Below are positions 45,801-56,700 of a stretch of DNA of 64,000 nucleotides, in pieces. A program made the position numbers and the translations under genes. The DNA comes from Apostichopus japonicus (lineage: Eukaryota > Echinodermata > Holothuroidea > Aspidochirotida > Stichopodidae), in assembly GCF_037975245.1 (NCBI RefSeq), contig NC_092572.1, forward strand, positions 2,085,501 through 2,149,500, in the 5' to 3' direction. The notes under the pieces were generated by a model, which was not told where the DNA came from, ran no database searches, and was given only the letters and a program-made list of their open reading frames with translations. Each line of letters begins with the position of its first letter. The stretch's first letter is position 1.

Positions 45801-48391
45801 TGCTTCAAGGTATCGATTATGTTTTTATTTTTAATATTGTTTGCATCATTTGTTCTATTGGTTTCTTCTATTTTTATTAATGTTGTTGATGTTTGTTCAT
45901 TCCTGCCCTAGTCTTCTTTGTGTGGTTCCCGTAGACAAATTGTTATCTGGCTGCAAAACTGCTCCCCGTACAGCTGACTAACCATAATCCTGCTCATATT
46001 TTATCACAGATTTGTAGAGAGAAATATACCTAGCTGCATAAAGGGTTGTTTATTGAAGTAAGAGAACTTCTCATTTCAATCCTAGCAAGATCAGTTGTCC
46101 TTTGAAGAATCCCCGGCTAGGATCGAATGTCAGGCTATTTAAAGTTAAGATAATTATGAAAGTTCTTCATCCTGGACTGAAACAGCACAAAATCTTTGTC
46201 CTGGACTAAAAGAGGCAGGAGTTTGAATGTTTCGGCACTCCATTAAATCAGAATTTATTGTCCATGTCTTATTCATCACTTTCTTTCTCAGATTCTTGCA
46301 AAGGAAGCGCTCCTTTCGATTGAGGACCACCCTGCACCCCTCTTCCTGCAATTCATCAATCTCTTAGTTAACGATGCAATCTTTATGCTTGATGAAGCAA
46401 TGACTGTAAGTGAACAGCTTCGTTTGCACCACTTCTTGGAAACTAACAACAAAGTTCAATATTTTAAATAAATTGATTCCTATTGCTGATACTCCTAGTC
46501 AGTCCATTTTCTCCTGATAATTCTCCTTTCATGTCAACTTCATGACTCCCGTCAGATTCTCATAAGGCTTGCAAGCTCAACAACATGTTGTAAATATGCT
46601 ATAAAACGAGATGGTAATATATATATTTTTTAAGTTGGTGGGGTTGGAGGAGGAATGGGGGGGGAGGGGAGCGGCAGGAGGGGTTGTATTATATGGACAA
46701 TCTAACATTGATAACAGATCTCACTATTAAAGACAGAAAAATGTTACTGAAATAGGTGTTTGATTTCTAATTAATAGTCAAGTTTGGAGTAGTCTAAGAA
46801 TGCTACCTAATACTTCCATTTCCTATTTTCAAATTCCTAGCACTTGAAGAGTATACGAGAGTATGAACTTCAGAAGGAAAGTGGAGAATTCCAAAGTCTT
46901 CCTCAGCAAGAACAACAGCAGAGAGAGCGACAAGTTCGGACATCCACCGCCGTAGCTAGGTTCTTTAATGTCATGTCTCGTGAATCTGTGGCTTTGTCTG
47001 GCATTCATCACTGAAGGTAAACTTGATCAATAGCCAAACAACATCAGAAAAATCAAGATAATATTGAGCATACATCTACCACCAAACCATTTGTTAACCC
47101 TAACTATACCGTCACCCCATTTTGTGGCTTGCAGTATTGTAGTTCTGTTAATATATAGAATATTGATTAACATGAAGTCATGAATCAATAGAAGTACTGT
47201 AAATCAATATACTGTTGAAATATTCTTCAGTTTCTTCTGTCAGTAGTAACTATCTGGAGTTAAATTATAACCTATGATCTTTTCTGTTTGCTTTTCATAT
47301 CATCTTTAAATATCATTGTTTTTCCTTTTCTTTCATTTGTCAGAAATTAAAGATATTTTCAGTCATCCAGTCATGGTGGAAAGGATTGCTGCAATGTTTA
47401 ATGACTTCCTTTTGAAGCTGGTTAGTAGTCTTTATTTCAAAACTTGTTGCTTGTGATTTGCGTGTCCAAGTTCTAAAACAGTTAACGATGTCATTGATAT
47501 TCTAATCAAAGTACCAACATAATAGTACAGACAAAGTTTCATATCATCCAAATAGATGTTAACCTAGTAAGATCCTTCAGTAGGCTTCAAGAATGAGCGT
47601 ATCCTATGTCGAGCTATTCAAAACATGCTTGCTGCGCTTCGATCACATAGCTACAAACCATGCAAGTGTCATATTTGTGGAAACAGTGTTTTATTTGCGC
47701 AAACATCCAAAATTTGTTAAACTCTTGTAAGTGGTTTCAACTTTGTGTAGTATCTCAACTCCATGCTTGTAGCAGGGGAATATTAGAATCCAAGGTATTA
47801 ATGACTTAGAATTATAGTCCTTTATTTATTGAAAAAAGAAGAAATATAAAGAATTAAATTAATATAAGTAACCTTATACTTGGATGTCTTGGTGAATTAT
47901 TTGTACACATCTAATATTGGTCAGATCGCCTCTATTCAAACCCGCAAGTTCCAGTGAGGATAGGCGATGTAAAGTTATCAACAATTATGTGTACAACCAT
48001 TAGCATATTTTATAAGCAAAGAATTATTTATCTTTCTAACGACGAAATGGTATGAAAAGTTTGAAATTAGTTGATCTGCTCAAAGCTAAATTTCATTATC
48101 CGCAAAAACCAAGGTCAAAGTTTGTTTTACTTATCACAGGTTGGTAAGAAAAGTGCAGAATTGAAGGTGAGAGACTTTAGTAAACTGGAGTTTAACCCCG
48201 GCCAGCTAGTCCAAGATATTTGCCAGGTTTACATCAATCTTGGAGACAAGGACGAGTTCTGCAGGGCCGTGTCGCAAGATGGAAGGCCTTACGACGCTAA
48301 TCTCTTTGCCAAAGCAGAGGATGTGCTGCGAAAGATTGTCACTTCCATTGAAATAATGGAGGAATTGGAGAAATTCAGTGACCGAGTCAAG
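30826..48391 (+). CDS. UBE4A: UBE4A-like ubiquitin conjugation factor E4 (core only, interrupted)
   Basis: Fourteen exons: 30826-30943, 31797-31961, 32301-32451, 33529-33734, 34066-34248, 40680-40797, 42366-about 42436, about 43985-44215, 44763-45179, 45617-45809, 46292-46405, 46841-47016, 47344-47420 and 48140-48391. Diagnostic E4-core stretches are NPHLRAKLAEVLEGLLP, EHQFEQKFNYRRPMY, FLQFINLLVNDAIFMLDEA and QLVQDICQVYINLGD. The sequence follows UBE4A rather than UBE4B (for example PTCCVYLVDMAAML and ALFERLLLEDP). UBE4A extends ubiquitin chains as an E3/E4 ligase. The N-terminal exons before 30826 and the C-terminal U-box after 48391 were not found. About 55-60 residues between 42436 and 43985 are replaced by minisatellites. 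Frame errors occur in 44763-45179 (one base short, near 44880-44910) and 46841-47016 (one base extra, near 46995). It is a decayed copy, or a real gene in a faulty assembly. Confidence 0.85.
30966..31080. repeat. Nested palindromes in first UBE4A-like intron
   Basis: At 30966-31000 there is a perfect 17-bp inverted repeat (ATATCCTTTGGACTAAT and its complement) around a single central T. Immediately after it, a second inverted repeat pairs GGGGTAAAAATACAAT (about 31014) with ATTGTATTTTACCCC (about 31064-31079). It is probably a small fold-back element. Confidence 0.75.
31140..31240. repeat. Short tandem repeat (AACTCCCTAAC type)
   Basis: About eight imperfect copies of an 11-12 bp unit such as AACTCCCTAAC or AACTTCCTAAC, within the first intron of the UBE4A-like gene. 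Confidence 0.75.
31495..31735 (+). repeat. Imperfect tandem duplication of about 120 bp
   Basis: Two adjacent copies share GTACCTGT.TGGTA, TTATATTGTTTCTAGCT, TTCATGAATATT and ATATGCTC.TATGTCAGAGG in the same order, with several substitutions. Intronic. Confidence 0.75.
32010..32215 (+). repeat. 15-bp minisatellite
   Basis: About 13 copies of ATGGTACAATGTGTG with point variants. The period is a multiple of three, so the 63-codon open frame across it (repeats of MCDGT) is spurious. Intronic. Confidence 0.95.
32451..32760 (+). repeat. 59-bp minisatellite starting at a splice donor
   Basis: Five copies of a 59-bp unit (GGTGATTATCATGCAATTAT and following), beginning at 32451, 32510, 32569, 32628 and 32687. 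The first copy starts exactly at the 5' splice site of exon 32301-32451, so the next three copies (four in all) repeat a donor-like G/GTGATT; the fifth reads GTTGAT. Confidence 0.9.
34385..34575 (+). repeat. 39-bp minisatellite, left part (split by retrotransposon)
   Basis: Copies of a 39-bp unit containing GATGTCCACACTAACACC and GGTTACAGATATATGATGA. The array is cut by the LTR element at 34576 and resumes at 39811. Confidence 0.9.
34576..35679 (+). repeat. 5' LTR
   Basis: 1104 bp, TG...CA ends. It contains CGTATATAAACCCGCCC at about 34936 as a likely TATA box and a 102-codon open frame (35119-35427) shared with the other two LTR copies. It is followed directly by the primer-binding site. 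Confidence 0.95.
35683..35702 (+). promoter_or_regulatory. Primer-binding site
   Basis: TTGGGGGCCTATCCGGGAAA starts four bases after the 5' LTR. It resembles a proline-tRNA-type primer site (TGGGGGCTCGTCCGGGAT), with a few mismatches. Confidence 0.6.
35828..36337 (+). pseudogene. Retrotransposon gag, N-terminal part
   Basis: The start ATG at 35828 gives MEFEPEEFLKDLTWEKF. The N-terminal helical region (LKKPDLMALAKYYSLG) is typical of this gag class. A Glu/Lys/Gln-rich coiled coil follows (residues about 80-125), then a Ser-rich linker and the start of a SCAN-like domain (FTEIEVDKYFRHFEKVA). The frame ends at TGA where the continuation lies in the next frame (overlap ATGA at 36334-36337), a frameshift inside the domain. 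Confidence 0.85.
36334..38226 (+). pseudogene. Retrotransposon gag C-terminus, protease and truncated integrase
   Basis: 630 codons. The SCAN-like gag domain continues (WTLLLQSSFVGKAREVYSAL) to about residue 135. A CCHC knuckle is at about 191-204 (CYNCNKPGHLMSQC). The aspartic protease has DTGCSQSLI at about 282 and MMLGNELAG in the flap/psi-loop region. The integrase zinc-binding region is at about 515-565 (AGHLSVRKTCERILKHF, then SCHTSQ where CxxC would be expected, so the second Cys is lost). The integrase core starts (KVIIDCLDPIPKTKSG) and is cut after about residue 604. It joins directly to a C-terminal integrase piece (MKQWYDKDAKNKVFKPG), with the DDE core deleted. No reverse transcriptase is present. 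Confidence 0.9.
38230..38472 (+). pseudogene. RNase H remnant of the retrotransposon
   Basis: In the same frame as the preceding ORF, after its TAA: LLKKECHALLLSLQHFDVYL, then VFTDHNPLTFI, LMRWSLTLQGY and KGKDNVMADALSRF. This is the C-terminal part of the Ty3/gypsy RNase H. The catalytic N-terminal half and the whole RT are missing. Its place after integrase is the key to the domain-order call. Confidence 0.9.
38694..38709 (+). promoter_or_regulatory. Polypurine tract
   Basis: GAAGGGGGAGGG immediately precedes the 3' LTR start TGTTACG, as expected for plus-strand priming. Confidence 0.85.
38710..39810 (+). repeat. 3' LTR
   Basis: 1101 bp. It is almost identical to the 5' LTR apart from a 2-nt deletion and a handful of substitutions. 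It contains the same 102-codon open frame (39251-39559). Confidence 0.95.
39811..40460 (+). repeat. 39-bp minisatellite, right part
   Basis: About 16 copies of the same 39-bp unit. Because 39 is divisible by three, frames stay open on both strands and give artefactual open frames of up to 203 codons. Confidence 0.95.
41440..41930. repeat. AT-rich TATATAGAGTA repeat
   Basis: Degenerate tandem repeats of TATAGAGTATATATAGAGAAATTA type, in the intron before exon 42366. No coding. Confidence 0.85.
42437..42935 (+). repeat. 35-bp minisatellite invading a UBE4A-like exon
   Basis: About 14 copies of a 35-bp unit (AGTTACACCAAGGATCCGAT plus TATACATCAATCCCC), spaced exactly 35 at 42441, 42476, 42511 and 42546. 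The exon at 42366 reads VKLW...YCSNEFFNLQ and runs directly into the array with no splice donor. The period is not a multiple of three, so the translated repeat cycles through three frames. No stop occurs within the array, which yields open frames of 177-193 codons that are not conserved protein. Confidence 0.93.
43040..43220 (+). repeat. 20-bp tandem repeat
   Basis: About eight copies of the type GATTAGTTTTGTCTCCATAA, with small variants. Intronic. Confidence 0.9.
43243..43495 (-). repeat. tRNA-derived SINE, family B
   Basis: On the minus strand a tRNA-like head (about 43492-43425) reads GGAGTGTTAGTTCAGTGGTT (box A) and GGTTCGAAACAC (box B). The body shares ordered blocks with 3091-3256 (TTGGCTTATCAAAGCCG, GGACGACATACATTAATCT). 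It lies in the damaged central part of the UBE4A-like gene. Confidence 0.8.
43556..43975 (+). repeat. About 29-bp minisatellite of acceptor-like units
   Basis: About 14 copies of a 26-31 bp unit of the type TATTATATGTTACAGAACCTACAATATCA. Each carries an AT-rich tract followed by TTACAG, which looks like a 3' splice site. The array lies just before the UBE4A-like exon ending at 44215, so the real acceptor of that exon is ambiguous. Confidence 0.9.
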
Positions 48392-49871
48392 GTTTGTTAT
48401 ATCTGTTATCAGAGTAAGATTTAACTGTTACCTATTCCAGGACAATTGACCTAGTGGCTTACCACTGCTCAGTCCAAAGTCGTAGGCCTCCCTTCTGTGA
48501 AACTTTGTTTGGTTGAAAGATGGTCCTACAGTCAATGAGCGATAAGAATATTTGTGAGGAACGATTGTTGCACAATCTGAGAAACCATTGGTCGAGTTTT
48601 AAACATGTCGTCATTTGAAGTCATGTGATAGACGGGCCCGTTTGTCAGTGAGTGCTTTGTTGATTTGTTGCTACCAGGAGGTGAAAGCTATCATTATTTG
48701 ATTATTAACTTCCACATTTCCATTTTGAATGAAAACAGTTTTGTCACTGTGAGTAATTCCAGTATTATATCTTGTCTCAGAACTCAAGAGATATAGTGAT
48801 TCCTTGAAATTCCATCAATGCATTCGGCCCTTGTGAACTTCATCTTTTATAAGAAACTTTCCCTTTTATTATTACCATACTAGGAGGCCTTCATTTCACA
48901 GCACTAACAGTATAATTGCCGTGATATTGGTTTAGTTTTGGGGATAACATGTCGAATTTGTAGCAATGTAGCAGCTTGTTGAAATGACTACATGAACAGT
49001 TAGAACTCATTTTTGTGACGTTTGATAATTTCTGTTTAACTTGGCATTTGGCAACATGTTGCTTCTTTACTATATGTTGTACTTCCAGAATGGATACTAT
49101 TACATTTCTTTGTTTTATTCATTTTACGGTGCCCATATTTATGTATATTTATATTTTTTATTATCTTTATTTTGGTTTATTACCCTGTTTGGTAATTTTA
49201 TATTCCAGGTTTTAGTTCTTTTGTACAGTACTCTTGAGCATGTTTACTTTTACTGCTATTGTTATTCCTTTTAGGTTTTCTTATGTTTGGTAATTTTATA
49301 TTTCAGGTTTTGGTTCTTTTGTACAGTTCTCTTGAGCATGTTTCATTTCATGATAACAGCACTTTAATATATGGTATTTATTTATATTAGGTAAGCTGAT
49401 GTTGTTTGTGAATGTTTCACAAAGGGAGAGACTTGATCATCTGCGGGCTGGTTTTTTTTTTGTTTTTAACATTACACGATCAGTAATCTCGTGCAGATAT
49501 GAAAACTGAAACCCTCACTCTGTCTCTCCTGCGTCAACATATAATCTACATTTGATTCTACGATAAATTGTCACAGTGTTTACGACATATTTATAACTTA
49601 AACGCATGTGGTCCAGTACGCAACTTGAGGTTATGTATGAGGCGAAATGCAATACAGTTATAATAGCAAAGGAAAGATCACAGTAGCATTGTAAAATGAT
49701 CTATGCTTGAAATTATGTTTGCTTTAGTGCGTCAGAATTGGTTTGATAAAAAACACATGTCTGTATTAAAAACAATGATAAATCATTTCATCAAATTGCA
49801 ATCTCCATGATCAATGATTTATGACCACAGCATTGCTATTTTTTTTTTACATGTAATCCATTTGCACATAA
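48392..49871. other. Intergenic region where the UBE4A U-box exons would be expected
   Basis: Read in three plus-strand frames by eye, I find no U-box-like exon (no DP.M..LM.DPV or DR..I...L pattern). The sequence is T-rich with a weak duplication (GGTTTTAGTTCTTTTGTACAG at about 49208 and its near copy at about 49304). The next gene comes from the opposite strand. Confidence 0.5.
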
Positions 49872-50749
49872 CTAGGATAGAGGATAGGCAGTATATATAG
49901 ACTGCTGACTTTGTTGTGTTGTTTCCCATTGACCAGTATCGAAGTTATAAGTTTCATTGGTGTTAAGGTTCTTCCAGGAATCCCCCGATGAACGTTCAAC
50001 TGTGGAGGTGAAATAAGATACGAAATGGTTTAGATTTGAGAGACCAACTGTTCTTCGTAATGCTCCAGAGAGAGAAGAAAACAAAAATGTCGAGGACCAG
50101 CAATGCATGAAAAAACTCCTTTCATAATTTTTTTGGTATCAACATATAGTTACCGAGTTAGTAATATGTTAAAAGATAACACGTAGTTTTCTAATACATA
50201 ACACACGTTCGATACTTACTCTGTATCCTATTGGGCAAGCGTGACGTAGCTTTATTTAGCTTTTTGATAGTGTCGCGAGAAAACGTATCCTTAGCACAAT
50301 CGTGGAATCTAAAACGGAACAGAAGTGTTAGAACTGTTGTCATTGTAACATTATTGAGAAACTAATAAAGCATATAACTACTCAATCTCATCAATAAATA
50401 CTGATACTGTTATTCACTCAGTTCTAATCGCATGTAAATAATTTTGATAGTCCTACTGTCACTGACTAAACTTTTAGGAAAGATTTTGTAGCTATGTTAA
50501 ATCCGTATTGCAGGAGGTAGTGATGTTCCTGTAACGAATATGAAGGAAACAGGAAAGGCTTGTCATTACTTACCGAAGGGTTACTTTGGGCATTCCAGCG
50601 ATCCATCTGACTAAAGGAATAACTTTAGCTTCTTCTAGCTCATGGAGTTCCCTTCTAATCATGACTACTCGCTGAACATTCGGTATGAGTAGATGGACGA
50701 AAAAAGATATATCAGGAATGCCCTCAAAAATTATCGTGCCGCGAGGGTA
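49872..50749 (-). CDS. Gene 2 exons: leucine-rich-like module and tail
   Basis: Exon 50574-50749 reads IIFEGIPDISFFVHLLIPN and VVMIRRELHELEEAKVIPLV, with LRR-like spacing. Exon 50220-50308 begins FHDCAKDTF and ends SRLPNRIQ. The last exon, 49872-49999, begins IERSSGDSW and ends SIYTAYPLS before TAG. Phases are 0, 2 and 1, identical to gene 1. Confidence 0.75.
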
Positions 50750-53700
50750 CTGTCGAAAAACGGAAAAGACAGAATTGTAAATGTATACTTTTCTTCTGAA
50801 TAGTGTTAACGTTATCGAAACTTTATCTGACTATGAACATTTGGTCTCTCAACAACATTTAAATTGTAATTACAACGCCGCCCCTTATGCAAACCATGTA
50901 TGAAATTAAAAGTCAATATAATTAACACCCTAAGGTTGTTGTTAACAAGGCTTGCAAAATATCATTAAAATGTTATTCGTATTCTCAACTGGCCAAACTT
51001 CATTTATATGTGGTTAAATTAAACTTCACTCGGAGAAACCAAAAGAGAAATTTTTCATCTCATTTTAGTTGTATAATGCGAGGTTTAGTTAATGTTTGCT
51101 CAAATTTAATCCAAGAATAATTTGACAATGGAAGTTGATTTTTATGATCATGAAAGATCTAATCAATTACAGAAAGGAAAATTGTTCTCACAAAATCGAT
51201 GGCGGATTGCAAATATGCAACTATTTAAGAATTATGCCACTATTCACAACTTACTTATTAACATTCTTACATTCTTTTTCTTACAGAACGTGAAGAAGTC
51301 CTTCACATTGCGTTCATGATACGAGTAGTCTACTCTTGTTAAAGTGATCTCCTCTTTTGCTTCCATAGAGAAAAGTATTGTGTTTTTAAATTCGGTGTCT
51401 TGTACTTCATAATAGCAATCTATAAAATCATCCCACATATCCGCCTTCTTTAGTTTCAAAAGAACTTCCTTTTTGAAATTGTTATCACAGTTTGTACCGC
51501 AAATGTATCTTAATGCATCTAATAAGTCTTTATTTCGAAGATTTGCTTGGATAGAAAGTTTGCTAAATTTAGTAGCATTATCTAGAATACACTGTCCTAA
51601 GAAAAGTCCTCTCAGAACTAGATAACGAAGACTAACACAAGAATTCTTTGAACTGGAAGCATCCTTCGATGAATACTCGTTTGTCTGCAGCAGACCCATT
51701 AAAAGAGATCCTTTGAGATCACTTTCTGGTAGTTGTTTCCATTCGTTGATAGACTGTGTAGCCTTCTTTTCTAATACACTAAGCAAAGTCTTCCCTATTT
51801 CCTTCCTCACCTGACGAAATTCGACTTTCTCCACATTTAGCTTTGACATGTAATGACCTTCCATACAGTCAATGATAGATTCAACAGTATTTGACAAACG
51901 CCAATGGCCGGCTGGACGCACACCTTCTGTGCTTTTGTCAACGTCCAGATAAAGCAATGTCGAGAAGAATAGTGGTGCATTGGGAACACGAACAAAACCC
52001 CAAGACTCAATGGAAGTACCCTTCTTAAACATGTCAGCGATTTCACCTTCAACTGTATTTCCAGCGGAATGTAAACTTTGAGAAAGGAGAGTGTTTTTTC
52101 CTGTCACCTGAGTGTCAGCTTTTTCATTATCGCTACCAATAGAGCAAAGATGATAGTTGTAAATTCTTTTCGTTAATTCTGTTATTTCTTCCTTTTTAAA
52201 TTCGCTGAGCTCAATGATCGTAGACTTACAGTGTTGTGAAGATATGCAATCAGTCTGCCGCAGTGCAACCCAAACTCTCATTTGTTTAGTAGCTGTTGTT
52301 ATGGCTTTGCAAATCTCGCTTCCATCTCCATCAAATAGTTGCATTTTGTTACGACTCTTTTGAAAAATATTTTTTTCGTGTTGTTTGTTCTCAGAAATCT
52401 CTGTTTTGCAAGGAAATGTTCTACTTAGAAGTTTGCAAACATATGCTGACACGCTACCACAAAGGTCACCCAAATACAGTTCACTTAAGCCATCTATCAG
52501 AACAATGACAGGCTCCTTTAGCAAAATAGTATAGATATCTTTGGTCTTTAAATTGCAATCTGCTGCTAGATCGTCCATTATTAATTCAGTGAGAGTCTTC
52601 TGATAGTTTTGGTAATTCATATGTACATAAATTAGGACAAACGTTTTTTCTTTTTCCTGAATCCATTGATTTACCATCTGTAGAAAACATGCTGTTTTCC
52701 CATATCCAAGTTCTGCTTTCAATATCACAAACTTGTTCTTGAGAAGGTTTTCATTCATGATCAATTTACAGGTAGTTGTCGTTTGTGGAAACTTGTCACT
52801 CATCCATTGAACGAAACATTGTCTATCCACATACAAGGTGTCAATATTGAGAGTTATAGTTTTTCCGGGGAAAAGTTTCAAGAGCAGGCGGTGTTTATAG
52901 ATCTCACAGAGTAGAGATACGAGACTCTCTAGCTTTTTATCTTTTTCTGCAAAAACAACATGAAAATATTGAAAATGTAAATTCTAGATTAAAGGAATTG
53001 TCTGGTGGAAGATTTGAATATATTGTCCTCGTAGTTCTTATTTTTCTCTCTCTAACCAAGTGAAAAGTGTCCTTTTTGCCGTTCTCTTCTTGTAGAATTA
53101 TGGTTTAAAATGCAGCAGTTTCTCACCAAAAGCACCGTTTGTTCGAACGCATCAACTTGGTGAATGACGTAGTGCAGGCAAATAGGCAAAACGAGCGACT
53201 TGAAGTTAGCACTTCCATTTCCGCAAATATAATATCTCCTATAAATGCACTGGCGATTGCCTTTTATATATTACGTACACATTGCGAACGTAAGTACAGT
53301 ATACATCCTACCATGCCAAGTTGGTACGTACATATAGCGTCGCCGTTGCACATAATACACTATCATACTCAAACCACAGTTCAGAAACTGTTCTTAAAAT
53401 TCACTGAAATAAAATTCACGGATGAACTTTACAGTAAAAGGAAGCTTGAAAAGTATTAGGAACATCAAAAGATGAAACTTGGCGGAATCGATGTCAGAGC
53501 AGAATGTAATACCGAGAAGCTTAGGTTTCGCAGAACTGTCCGATTAGTGTAAACGTTAGAGTAACCTACATCCAAACATTATTTGCATTGGAGCTGGACA
53601 GAGCGATGTATAAACAACGCAGAGTATGTTGTTCAAACTTACCTCGTGTTACACAAAAGTCACGAAATCACAGAAGCACTACATATATGGCGGCTCAACG

Positions 53701-56700
53701 ATTAAGGAAGAAATTAATCTGTATTCAAAAGCGGTTTTGATTACTGTGATTACTGTAGGAACTGTAATGGAGCGTGGGTTATGTCGCAATATGTATTTGC
53801 GAAGATAACTTTACGTTCTTTACTGTTCAAAGTATATTTGAAATATCCATCCTAAACTATTAAAAAAAATGTCTATGCAAACTCAAAGTTACAGTTTTCA
53901 TATTTTGAAAACGTGTTTGGAAAGTTATTTATCGTTTTGTAAGGTAACCAAAGGCTACCAGACAATTCTTTTTAAGTAATGAATATCTCATGGAAATATT
54001 TTACTGCTATAAAATACGCTTTACTACTAGTTTATGATAACATCATATGCACCTAATCAAATACTGTCGAAAGTTAGTGGTACTTACTATTGAGTACTTT
54101 AGATGTCGTTGCCAGATAATTGTCTTCAAATATTCCATCGTTTGACGTCTCCTGCAAAAGAAGAATTAATTTTCAAGAAAAGTCTTTCGGTTTTATTCGC
54201 ATTTCTACCTGATATGCATATATAGACCAGATGAATGCTTATGCAGCAGCGTTGTAGCAAGTTAAAGAATCTGTGTCAGTAACGTGTACGTATGCGTGGT
54301 CATGTTGTTAACGAGCGTAAAATGGTTTAGCAGCCGCTTGAAATATATTAATCAAGCATAAATAGTAGTATCATCAATTGCACGAATAATCATATAGTTT
54401 TATTACGGCGCGAGCATAACATCACTACATTTATTACTGAACTTTACTGCTTAAGTGAAGTCATTGTAATGACAGCAGGGCTGTCGTACTCGAATCCATT
54501 GAGTGTCAGGATGAACCCTCGTTAAAGGAATGAAGGCAATCTTACAAATGCAGTTTTAACTACAGTAAAATATCCCGCTGTTTACAGCATTTTCTGAATG
54601 AAGCCGATTGTTTACTTTGGTTGCTACTAAAAGACATCCAGTAGATGATTGGCATACTGTCAGTTGCTAGACAATTTCAATAGAGACCTTGAAGTAACTT
54701 AAGATGGCTATCTAATGTGCAGTATGAATGATTAAAGGAAACAATACAAGATATGTCCTGTTAACTACTAAAAACTCAAAAGGAGAAAAACACTGTTTGA
54801 GTATTAGTTAAGTATTACAGTGCTGCATAAGGCAATTTAAGAACAGCCCATCCATGAATGGGGAAATGGAAGGATATAGAAAATTTGAAACAATTGATAT
54901 TAAACAAGAAAATAAAGATATCTAGTGCAGTTTAGAGGGTAATGTCTATACAAGTAAACCTAAGTAAAAACTCATTTAGTCACTCCCAAAAACAATAACA
55001 AACAAATATATATATTGTATAGTCTAGCTAATGCAAGCGGCAATGATGGCTTTTCTTTAGGAGATGTAACAAGGTATTGACTCCTTCATATATGTAGGCT
55101 AGAGGGATACATTTAGAGGGAGAACCAGAAATACACAGATGAACAGCTTTTGTACGGCAAGATGATGAAAGTGCCACCACATAATTTCTGGATCATTCAG
55201 CTAGAATAGTTTGTATCATCAAAGAGATTTGTACAGTTTTACAAGAAGGTGATGATTGATTCTTAGTTTCAAATACCTTATGAGCTGTACAAATTTCTTA
55301 TTTTATACTCACAAGTTTAGTTAGATTAAATCACTACTTATTTATTTACTTTTCTATGGCACCTAAATGTTTCCATAGATCTTTGCAGAAGACTGGCCAT
55401 GAAAACTCTTTCAGTTAATTCCTTCTGCTTATGGTATTCCTTAAATGTGTATTTTGCCTGGACGTCAAAATTCAGAACAATAGAGACACTTGTGCCAGAG
55501 AGGAAGTGCCTCCTTTATGTTGTGTCAACCTCAAAATAACCTTTTACATATATTATGCTGATCTCGGACTGGCGGGACTCGATTACAGCTCTCCAACAAA
55601 GTGTCAATAAATACTGCGGATTCTGATTAACTCTGGAATAAACAGTTTAAACAGAGACTATTTCAGGATATTTAAGGATTAATAAGTAAGGGTATAGGCA
55701 CATACTTGTAGGAAGAGATGATACGTAACCCTGTACACAACATCTAAGACCAAGAGTTATGATTTTGTTTTACTGCACTTCAATATAATATAAGCAGAAT
55801 ATTACACCCTTTAACGTCAGTATAACCTGTTGCCATTTAGTTAGGACACGGTCTTAAAAAAAAAAAAACATGCAATTCGTAACCTTTTTATTCATATATC
55901 TTAGTTCTTCTATGGTTCCTTCAGGGGTTCCTTAGAAAAGAAAGAAAAAAACGTTTCATTTAAGTTAACACGAAAGTCTTATAGTGTGACTTCAATGATT
56001 TAACAACTGTCGATTTGATCAGAGAAAACACCAAAATAGAGGAGAAAGTTTACTAATGGATGTATTCAATCTAACTGTGTAATGTCGGGTTATCATGATA
56101 TCGTTACAAATATAGTAATTTTTTTCCTAATGTTACACCAGACATCCAATCTATACCGAAGAACACATGAGCAATACATTTTTAGAATATGTTCTCATTC
56201 ATGCCGCGGTTTTTATTTGGAAGCTCAACTGAGGATGCAAATTAACATCAAAAATAGTAAAATATTTCTTATTAATATAAATAAAATACAAAGGTCTATG
56301 TGAATCAATATATGAATGGTACACACTTCTGAAATTTGGTACACAATTTATCCCATCCACTGGAATATTAAGGCTGAAGACATTGATTTTTAATATTAAT
56401 AAATTGATTGAATAAAACAAATCGAAAATCTTACTATATTTCTCTCTGGTGATGTCTCTTCCATAAACAAAAACACACTAGCATCATAGAAACGATGACG
56501 ATTACGATAATGCCAACGATTATGACCAGCGTAGATAACGGAAGGATTGGAAAGGGGCGAGACGTTACCGAAGCTGATGGAAGTACGGTTGAAGAGTAAT
56601 CAGCAACAACGTTATCCGAAGGACATGCATCTAAAGAAAGAGTACACATTGGCTTGAAATGTTCACGTATTCAATAGTTGTTCATACACATTGTGAATGA

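Noticed and set aside
48392-49871. U-box exon for the UBE4A-like gene
   Set aside because: Searched by eye for the conserved U-box pattern in all plus-strand frames; nothing acceptable was seen.
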